Positions 54,475 to 59,945 of a stretch of 59,945 nt of DNA are shown piece after piece. The notes under the pieces are model-generated. The model was given only the letters and a program-made list of their open reading frames with translations, had not been told where the DNA came from and ran no database searches. Location: NCBI GenBank assembly GCA_964389755.1, contig CAYMEW010000026.1:1-59945 (forward strand), read 5' to 3'. Origin of the DNA: JBBSUQ01 sp964389755 (GTDB lineage: Bacteria > Bacteroidota > Bacteroidia > Flavobacteriales_D > Crocinitomicaceae). The position numbers and the translations under genes were made by a program. The number at the start of each line of letters is the position of its first letter. Positions within the stretch are counted from its first letter, which is position 1.

Positions 54475-54811
54475 TCCGTTTGATCAGGATGCGAAAATAC
54501 TTAAAAAAGTAAATAACGAAACAATGTTGCATTAAAACTTTGTCCCGGATATGACCTGTAAAGGAAAGCACCAAATCTTTACATACCGATACCAACATGT
54601 AAAGAAAAACCGATTTTCTTTACATATAAAGTGCTTTACGTAAGAAAAGACTAAAAGGTATCGCACAAACTATTCCCGGACAGAACATTCTGATCAACGG
54701 TCTTATATTGCAAGAAGCAAAAGACAGTTCAGAAGTCGAGAACATAAACCCGGGCGGACTAATTATTATATCAATAATCGATTGATGACGGTATTGCACA
54801 GCAATTCTTAA
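54475..54811. other. Intergenic region between mnmE and the flavoprotein gene
   Basis: About 340 bases with no gene. It holds the inverted repeat at 54597-54625 and several related CTTTACA motifs. It is downstream of mnmE and upstream of the flavoprotein, so it is the likely control region of the latter. Confidence 0.5.
54597..54625. promoter_or_regulatory. Perfect 12-bp inverted repeat, candidate operator
   Basis: ATGTAAAGAAAA at 54597-54608 and its exact complement TTTTCTTTACAT at 54614-54625, with a 5-base spacer. Half-sites of the same kind recur close by: TGTAAAGG near 54558, CTTTACAT near 54578 and CTTTACGTAAG near 54634. Clustered copies suggest a repressor or activator site for the flavoprotein gene. 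A terminator is unlikely because no T-run follows and the stem is AT-rich. Confidence 0.45.
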
Positions 54812-56200
54812 TCACTTCCCAATACAAAACTTGCTGAAGATATTCCCGAGCAGGTCGTCGGTACTGATGTCGCCGGTAATGGTGCCGAGTTGATACATGG
54901 CCTGGCGAATATCCATTGCAATAAAGTCGCCGGTAATTCCGGTTTCGAGCCCTTCTTTCGCCTTTCGGAGCGAATCCGCCGATTTTGAAAGGCTTTCAAC
55001 GTGCCTTACATTGGACACGATGGTGCTGTGTTCGTCGAGTTTTTCGCCGATTGTTGTATCGAAAAGTAGTTTCCGCAGACGTTCGACATCCACCGGATCT
55101 TTCATAGACAGCAATGCCACGGGTCTTTCGGAAATTGCTTCGACCTGGATCTTTACCTCTTCCCGGTCCTCATTCGGCAAATCGTTCTTTGTCCCGACAA
55201 GCAGGCATTTTTTGTCCTGCAAATACAGTTCTACATCTTCAAGCACCTCATCGGTAGTCAGCACGGCACTGTCATATAAGTAAACAACGAGTGCAGCCTG
55301 GCGAATCTTTTCTTTGGACCGATCAATCCCCATACGTTCGATCTCGTCCGACGCTTCCCGGATGCCAGCAGTATCGATCAGCCGAAAGGCAATTCCTTCC
55401 ACCGAAAGCATTTCCTCAATCGTATCGCGGGTGGTTCCGGCAATGTCGGATACGATGGCACGTTCTTCATTGAGCAGTGCGTTCAAAACGGTCGATTTCC
55501 CCGCGTTAGGTCGTCCGACAAAAGCCACCGGAATCCCGTTCTTAATGGCATTCCCGACTTCGAAAGAACGGATCAGCTTTTCGATGTAATTCAGCACTTC
55601 ATCCACCAGGGCTTTAAGTTCGGTCCGATCGGCAAACTCCACATCTTCCTCTGCAAAATCGAGTTCCAGTTCCACGAGTGAGGCAAAATGAATGAGTTTT
55701 TCGCGCAAATCCTTCAGTTCAGACGAAAATCCGCCGCGAAGCTGATTAAGTGCCACTTCATGTGATTTCCGCGACTGCGAAGCAATGAGGTCGGCAACTG
55801 CCTCTGCCTGTGACAGATCGAGTTTTCCGTTCAGGAATGCACGCATCGTAAATTCTCCGGGTTCGGCAACTCTTGCACCGGAAGCAGTCAAAAAACGCAT
55901 GATCTCCGCCTGAATGTAAGGTGAAGCGTGGCAGGAGATCTCCACACTTTCCTCGCCTGTAAAACTTTTACCCGCATGAAAAACAGAGACCAGTACCTCG
56001 TCTACAATACTTCCGTCCGCGGTTTGAAAATTCCCGAAATGGAGTGTGTGGCTCCGCGCCTCTTCCAGGTTCTTTGAAAAAAACGAGTTTACCAGTGCCA
56101 GACTACCATTTCCGGAAAGCCGGATGACTGAAATTGCACCTGTTCCGGCCGGTGTGGCCACCGCACAAATAAGATCCTGCGAAGCGTTTTGAGACAGCAT
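54812..56200 (-). CDS. mnmE: tRNA modification GTPase MnmE
   Basis: A 462-residue GTPase that, with MnmG, modifies the wobble uridine of certain tRNAs in the cytoplasm. The N-terminal tetrahydrofolate-binding domain has ICAVATPAGTGAISVIRLSG. The G domain is inserted at about 220-380: GRPNAGKS (G1), GTTRDT (G2), DTAG (G3) and TKND (G4). The C-terminus ends FSKFCIGK, the conserved CIGK motif with the essential Cys. Length is normal. Confidence 0.96.
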   Translation of the reverse strand: MLSQNASQDLICAVATPAGTGAISVIRLSGNGSLALVNSFFSKNLEEARSHTLHFGNFQTADGSIVDEVLVSVFHAGKSFTGEESVEISCHASPYIQAEIMRFLTASGARVAEPGEFTMRAFLNGKLDLSQAEAVADLIASQSRKSHEVALNQLRGGFSSELKDLREKLIHFASLVELELDFAEEDVEFADRTELKALVDEVLNYIEKLIRSFEVGNAIKNGIPVAFVGRPNAGKSTVLNALLNEERAIVSDIAGTTRDTIEEMLSVEGIAFRLIDTAGIREASDEIERMGIDRSKEKIRQAALVVYLYDSAVLTTDEVLEDVELYLQDKKCLLVGTKNDLPNEDREEVKIQVEAISERPVALLSMKDPVDVERLRKLLFDTTIGEKLDEHSTIVSNVRHVESLSKSADSLRKAKEGLETGITGDFIAMDIRQAMYQLGTITGDISTDDLLGNIFSKFCIGK

Positions 56201-56204
56201 TTTA

Positions 56205-56212
56205 CAAAAGTA
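56205..56212 (-). promoter_or_regulatory. -7 element adjacent to the mnmE start codon
   Basis: TACTTTTG on the minus strand matches TAnnTTTG exactly and lies four bases before the mnmE ATG (TAAA-ATG). At the usual distance the transcript would begin at the ATG itself, giving a leaderless message. No good -33 box is seen, so chance is possible. Confidence 0.35.
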
Positions 56213-56274
56213 AGTTGTTCGAAGTTATGTTTCACGCTTTAAAAGGCTTATTTTAGGACGCGCAAAAAAACTTA

Positions 56275-57495
56275 ATGATGCTACGCTGGTTATCTTCCGA
56301 ATCGGGTTTCTCCAATCCCTACGAACGCGGTAAATACATGCTCATCTGGAAACTTAACCTGTTTTTCATCCTGGTTTTTTCATTTTTGTGCGTCATTACG
56401 TTCATTCTTCAGACAACTGCTTTTTACTATTATTCCGTGGTCCTGGTGGTTTCGTCCGGCGGCTTCGTCTATTTGCGGAAAACGAAAAATTACAGGGCGC
56501 TTTTCTGGGCTTTTACTGTTTCGGCCACCTGCATTGTCAACTTATCGCTGCACCGCATACCGGATACGCTGCATTACCCCGACTTTTTCTGGATCATGGC
56601 TGTCGTTATCCTCGCATTTATCGGGCTGGGCAAACGGGTTGGAATCGCGTTTATGCTGATACACAGCGTTTCGATCCTGTATTTTTTTGTCATGGCCATG
56701 AATCAGAATATCGGCAAAATCCGTCCTCAAACGGGCCTTGAACTGGCCGGTATTATCATAGAATTGTTCTTTGCACTGGCGGTGATCGGCTTTGTAATCT
56801 CCCAGTTTATCGGGTTCCAGCAACACGCGATCGAAGAAACATTCCGGGCAAATGACTCGCTGACGGCACAGAATGAAACCATCCGGCGCAAAAATGCGGA
56901 ACACGTCGTTCTTATGAAGGAAATTCATCACCGCGTAAAAAACAACCTGCAGATCATCACCAGCCTTCTGCGCATGCAGGCGCATGAAGTCCGCTCGGAT
57001 GAAGCCCGTGAACACCTTGATGAAGCCATTAACCGCGTCATGGCCATGTCGCTGATCCACCGGAACCTCTACGAATTCAAAGAACTTTCGTCCATTCGTC
57101 CGGGTAACTATATCAAAGAACTGGTGCTTGAAATTTTACGTTCGAATAAACAGGCAGAACAGCGAATAGACCTGGTATTTTCCGGGGAGATCCCGGTGAT
57201 CGGCATGAAAACGATTGTCCCGCTGGGCCTGATCATTAATGAACTGGTGACCAACAGCCTGAAACACGCATTCCGCGAATTGGAATACGGAGAGATCATG
57301 ATCCGCCTGCGTCAAGCCGAAAATCGCAAATTTGAATTGATTTATCGGGATAACGGTGCCTGGAAACTTCCGGATTCGCAACGCAGCCACTTCGGACTCG
57401 AACTTATCGATCTGCTCACGCAACAACTGGATGGCGAAGTCGTTCAGAACGGTTCCGCATTCCATTTTACACTGACGAATACGGACCTGGACTGA
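56275..57495 (+). CDS. Membrane sensor histidine kinase (HisKA_2 type)
   Basis: A 406-residue kinase. An N-terminal membrane domain of about six helices (residues 25-185) is followed by a short linker helix. The HisKA_2 dimerisation/phosphoacceptor box MKEIHHRVKNNLQIITSLLR has the acceptor His near residue 218. The HATPase domain has an N-box (NELVTNSLKHAF, about 322) and YRDNGAWKLP / SHFGLELIDLL. Such kinases often signal to response regulators encoded elsewhere; none is adjacent. A near-consensus -7 box (TATTTTAG, 56249-56256) lies 18 bases upstream. The signal sensed is unknown. Confidence 0.88.
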   Translation: MMLRWLSSESGFSNPYERGKYMLIWKLNLFFILVFSFLCVITFILQTTAFYYYSVVLVVSSGGFVYLRKTKNYRALFWAFTVSATCIVNLSLHRIPDTLHYPDFFWIMAVVILAFIGLGKRVGIAFMLIHSVSILYFFVMAMNQNIGKIRPQTGLELAGIIIELFFALAVIGFVISQFIGFQQHAIEETFRANDSLTAQNETIRRKNAEHVVLMKEIHHRVKNNLQIITSLLRMQAHEVRSDEAREHLDEAINRVMAMSLIHRNLYEFKELSSIRPGNYIKELVLEILRSNKQAEQRIDLVFSGEIPVIGMKTIVPLGLIINELVTNSLKHAFRELEYGEIMIRLRQAENRKFELIYRDNGAWKLPDSQRSHFGLELIDLLTQQLDGEVVQNGSAFHFTLTNTDLD

Positions 57496-57565
57496 TTGAA
57501 AAAATCATAATGTAAACTTAACATTCGATTGAAGTCCGGCCGCGACAGGGTGTCATGTAATCGCA

Positions 57566-57573
57566 TACCTTTG
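57566..57573 (+). promoter_or_regulatory. Bacteroidetes -7 element of the phosphate transport operon
   Basis: TACCTTTG matches TAnnTTTG exactly and ends 17 bases before the ATG at 57591. It would drive the DUF47-PiT operon. No clear -33 element. Confidence 0.5.
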
Positions 57574-57590
57574 TCCGAAATAAATACACT

Positions 57591-58238
57591 ATGGCGCTTA
57601 AGTTCCTAAAGTACTTTTTACCGAAAGACAAGGTCTTTTACAATTTGTTTGAACAGGCCGGGACGAACCTGGAATCGATGGCCAAACTACTTAACCGGCT
57701 CGTGAACGAACCAAAATTCCAGGAGAGGCAATTGCTGATCCGGGAACTGGAAGACCTGGAACACGCCAATGACGAGGTAACGCATCACATTTTCCAGGAA
57801 CTCGGACTGAATTTCATTACGCCCTTCGACCGCGAAGATATCCACAGCCTGGCACAGGCACTCGACGACATCGCAGATTTCATGTATGCTTCGGGCAAAA
57901 AGATCAATTTTTACAAGATCGACCCGAACCAGGATACCGGAATTGTGAAAATGGCAACGGTTATCGAGCAGTCGGTGCTTGCCGTGAGCAGTGTGGTCGG
58001 TCAGCTGCGCAACCTGAAAAACACGGAGGCGATTGTCAAGACGATCACGCGGATCAATGAGTATGAAAATCATGCCGACGACCTGTTCGATCTGAGCATC
58101 GAGCGTCTTTTTGAAGATCAGAACGATGCGATACTGCTGATCAAACTCAAGGAGATCTACCAGACGATGGAGGAAGTAACGGATCGCTGTGAAGATGCTG
58201 CAAACGTAATCGAATCAATCGTCGTAAAATACGCATAG
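57591..58238 (+). CDS. DUF47 family PhoU-like protein (PiT accessory)
   Basis: A 215-residue all-helical protein of the DUF47/PhoU-like group: ELEDLEHANDEVTHHIFQEL, FITPFDREDIHSLAQALDDI and EVTDRCEDAANVIESIVVKY are typical metal-cluster-binding helices. These proteins are encoded beside PiT transporters and are thought to regulate phosphate uptake at the membrane. The PiT gene starts one base after this stop. Confidence 0.92.
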   Translation: MALKFLKYFLPKDKVFYNLFEQAGTNLESMAKLLNRLVNEPKFQERQLLIRELEDLEHANDEVTHHIFQELGLNFITPFDREDIHSLAQALDDIADFMYASGKKINFYKIDPNQDTGIVKMATVIEQSVLAVSSVVGQLRNLKNTEAIVKTITRINEYENHADDLFDLSIERLFEDQNDAILLIKLKEIYQTMEEVTDRCEDAANVIESIVVKYA

Positions 58239-58239
58239 C

Positions 58240-59655
58240 ATGCTCACACTCCTCATTGTAATCATTGCACTTGCACTCTTATTCGACCTGGTCAACGGTT
58301 TTCACGACGCGGCGAATTCCATTGCAACGGTGGTATCCACCAAGGTACTGACCCCTTTGCAGGCAGTTGTTTGGGCGGCTCTGTTCAACGTGCTGGCATT
58401 TTGGATCTTCAGCATGAGCGTGGGAAATACTGTTGCAAAAACAGTGGACAACAATGCCATCGACCTGGTCGTTATCCTGGCGGGCCTGATCGCCGCCATT
58501 ATCTGGAACCTGCTTACCTGGCGTCTTGGCATTCCATCGAGTTCTTCTCATACGCTGATCGGGGGATTTGCCGGGGCAGCTATAGCCCATGCCGGATTCA
58601 GTGTTATCAATACGGAGGTAATCCTGAAAACGACTGCATTCATCCTGTTGGCGCCTTTAATCGGCGGAGTAATCGCTTTTTTTATCGCACTTGTAACGGT
58701 GAGCCGTCACTTTTGGCTAAAAATGCTCATTATCCTTGTGACATCTGTCGCCACACTTATTTTCCTGCCCATGAACGGCATTATGCGCCTGATCCTGGGA
58801 ATCATGTTAGGCATTTTCGTACTGGTGTACTTCTATTACTTCCTGTTTCGACGGGATCGTCAAACAGCACTGCGTGAAAAAAACATGTACAAGCGGCTGC
58901 AACTGCTTTCTTCCGCTGCATTTTCCCTTGGACACGGGGGAGCCGATTCGCAAAAGGTAATGGGAATCATCTGCGCTGCTTGCCTCGTGTTTGCAAACAT
59001 CCAACGGGAATCATCAACACCAGGTGAGATTCATCGGCTTATTCGCGTGGAAGAGGTGATCGGGGTTCAAAAAAAGAACCAGACGGCAGCCGAAGAAAAA
59101 ACGATCCGCGACGGCCGGCACGACCTTTTTGTCTACAATTATCATGATCAGATCCGGGATGCGGACACAAAGGAGGTGATCTTTTCGGAAGGGAAACTGA
59201 ATCCTGCCTATTCGAAAATCGCGAAGTTTGATAAGTACGCTGATCTGCAAAGTGGCACTCTCAAACCGGGTATTAAAATCCATTCAAAGATCAATTCTCA
59301 TTCTATTCCGCCCTGGATACCGATTTGTTGTTATGTGGCCATCGGTCTTGGCACATTGATGGGCGGATGGCGGATCATCAAAACGATGGGTACACGCATC
59401 ACAAAAGTGACACCTTTGGAAGGCGTTTGCGCTGAAACAGCCGGTGCGATTACGCTGTTCACCGTGGGAGAAATGGGAATTCCGGTTTCCACGACGCACA
59501 CGATTACGGGCTCTATTATTGGTGTTGGGGCCACCAAACGTTTGAGTGCAGTGCGCTGGGGCGTGACCATCAACCTGCTCTGGGCATGGATCCTCACAAT
59601 CCCGGTGAGTGCGGTGATGGCGATGCTTGTGTATTACATAATCCGCTTGTTTTAA
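58240..59655 (+). CDS. PiT family inorganic phosphate transporter
   Basis: A 471-residue inner-membrane phosphate permease. The two inverted PiT signatures are visible: LVNGFHDAANSIATVVSTKV near residue 19 and AETAGAITLFTVGEMGIPVS with TTHTITGSIIGVGA near 395. A cytoplasmic loop of about 100 residues (270-365) divides the halves. It forms an operon with the DUF47 gene. Probably a low-affinity metal-phosphate symporter driven by H+ or Na+. Confidence 0.93.
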   Translation: MLTLLIVIIALALLFDLVNGFHDAANSIATVVSTKVLTPLQAVVWAALFNVLAFWIFSMSVGNTVAKTVDNNAIDLVVILAGLIAAIIWNLLTWRLGIPSSSSHTLIGGFAGAAIAHAGFSVINTEVILKTTAFILLAPLIGGVIAFFIALVTVSRHFWLKMLIILVTSVATLIFLPMNGIMRLILGIMLGIFVLVYFYYFLFRRDRQTALREKNMYKRLQLLSSAAFSLGHGGADSQKVMGIICAACLVFANIQRESSTPGEIHRLIRVEEVIGVQKKNQTAAEEKTIRDGRHDLFVYNYHDQIRDADTKEVIFSEGKLNPAYSKIAKFDKYADLQSGTLKPGIKIHSKINSHSIPPWIPICCYVAIGLGTLMGGWRIIKTMGTRITKVTPLEGVCAETAGAITLFTVGEMGIPVSTTHTITGSIIGVGATKRLSAVRWGVTINLLWAWILTIPVSAVMAMLVYYIIRLF

Positions 59656-59732
59656 TAGCGCTGATCGGGTTCGCCCTAACTCCAAAATTTGATCCTGCAA
59701 ACGATTTGCCAACCGTTAAAAACGGCTAATGG

Positions 59733-59945
59733 CTATTCCCGCTGCCTGAACTTTCGCTCTTGCTGCCTCCTTTCCCTGCGACTCAGTGAGGATGTCGGTC
59801 TGGATGCACCGAGCACCGGATCACAGACATAACGCTCGTAAAAGCCCGGCCGGTTCTCCTGCACTTTCACGTGTCTTGTGACATGCAAAATGCCATCCGG
59901 CGAAAGGGTGTACGAGAAGTGATAGCACTTCAAACGGTAACGCGT
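59733..59945 (-). CDS. Partial gene running off the window end
   Basis: The minus strand is open from the window edge to a TAG at 59733. The visible 70 residues (TRYRLKCYHFSYTLSPDGIL, then HVTRHVKVQENRPGFYERYV, ending in a Arg/Glu-rich tail) look like the C-terminus of a real protein, but no family is recognisable. There is no ATG in the visible part, so the start lies outside. It converges with the PiT gene, leaving 77 bases between them. Confidence 0.5.
   Translation of the reverse strand, partial: TRYRLKCYHFSYTLSPDGILHVTRHVKVQENRPGFYERYVCDPVLGASRPTSSLSRRERRQQERKFRQRE

Noticed and set aside
59690..59735. Bidirectional terminator between the PiT gene and the partial gene
   Set aside because: CCGTT/AACGG gives only a 4-5 bp stem with no reliable T-run after it on either strand.
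1..59945. tRNA, rRNA or CRISPR arrays
   Set aside because: No cloverleaf-like segment ending in a CCA-type acceptor, no rRNA core sequence and no regularly spaced direct repeats were seen. A tRNA or covariance-model search was not available.

Overview
The window comes from a member of the Bacteroidetes, most likely Flavobacteriales. Two secreted proteins end in type IX secretion (T9SS) C-terminal sorting domains. Lipoproteins are plentiful. Several genes are preceded by the Bacteroidetes -7 element TAnnTTTG, and recognisable Shine-Dalgarno sites are rare. A tatA-gatA-mltD-DUF4837 gene string typical of that group is also present. I saw no rRNA, tRNA or CRISPR array.

Layout. Positions 1-2153 hold a tandem array of at least five paralogous small lipoproteins; one runs off the edge and one is frameshifted. 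Positions 2456-10752 are envelope and housekeeping genes on the minus strand: an outer-membrane protein, a lipoprotein, a UbiA-like membrane protein, two glycosyltransferases, DUF4837, an MltD-like transglycosylase, GatA and TatA. Positions 10899-17125 mix a T9SS-exported esterase, an MFS transporter, a small membrane protein, a DUF3037/HipA-like pair and a T9SS-exported LamG protein. A CDF metal exporter follows. Positions 18085-52669 are one long minus-strand extracellular contractile injection system (eCIS) locus. Positions 53058-59945 return to ordinary genes: a small secreted protein, a thioredoxin-reductase-like flavoprotein, MnmE, a sensor kinase, a DUF47/PiT phosphate uptake pair and a partial gene.

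The eCIS reads in transcription order as patatin-like lipase, DUF4255 terminator protein, a cap-region protein, sheath, two tube proteins, a 50-residue DUF5908 protein, LysM baseplate protein, VgrG-like spike, PAAR tip, gp25-like protein, J-like protein, a second large baseplate protein, a 1309-residue PKD protein, tape-measure protein, two very large cargo proteins with their cassettes, and an AAA+ ATPase. There is no capsid, terminase or portal, and no TssJLM or ClpV, so this is neither a prophage nor a type VI system.

The most striking part is 19528-31762. Both cargo proteins are built like polymorphic toxins: a conserved N-terminus and stalk, a hydrophobic pre-toxin segment, and a variable AT-rich C-terminal tip followed 4-8 bases later by a small candidate immunity gene. 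A displaced second tip with its own candidate immunity gene repeats the pre-toxin of cargo 1 almost identically. Decayed tips and strings of small genes lie behind both cargos. The two otherwise unrelated cargos share a short N-terminal motif (H-x-STPFRSRG), a candidate loading signal for the particle. A 100-N assembly gap falls inside the repeated pre-toxin; closing it with the 24 bases seen in the paralogous copy restores one reading frame of about 1347 residues. Read together, this looks like an eCIS that carries exchangeable toxin tips with cognate immunity. That would imply bacterial (kin) competitors as targets, or self-protection, rather than only eukaryotic targets.
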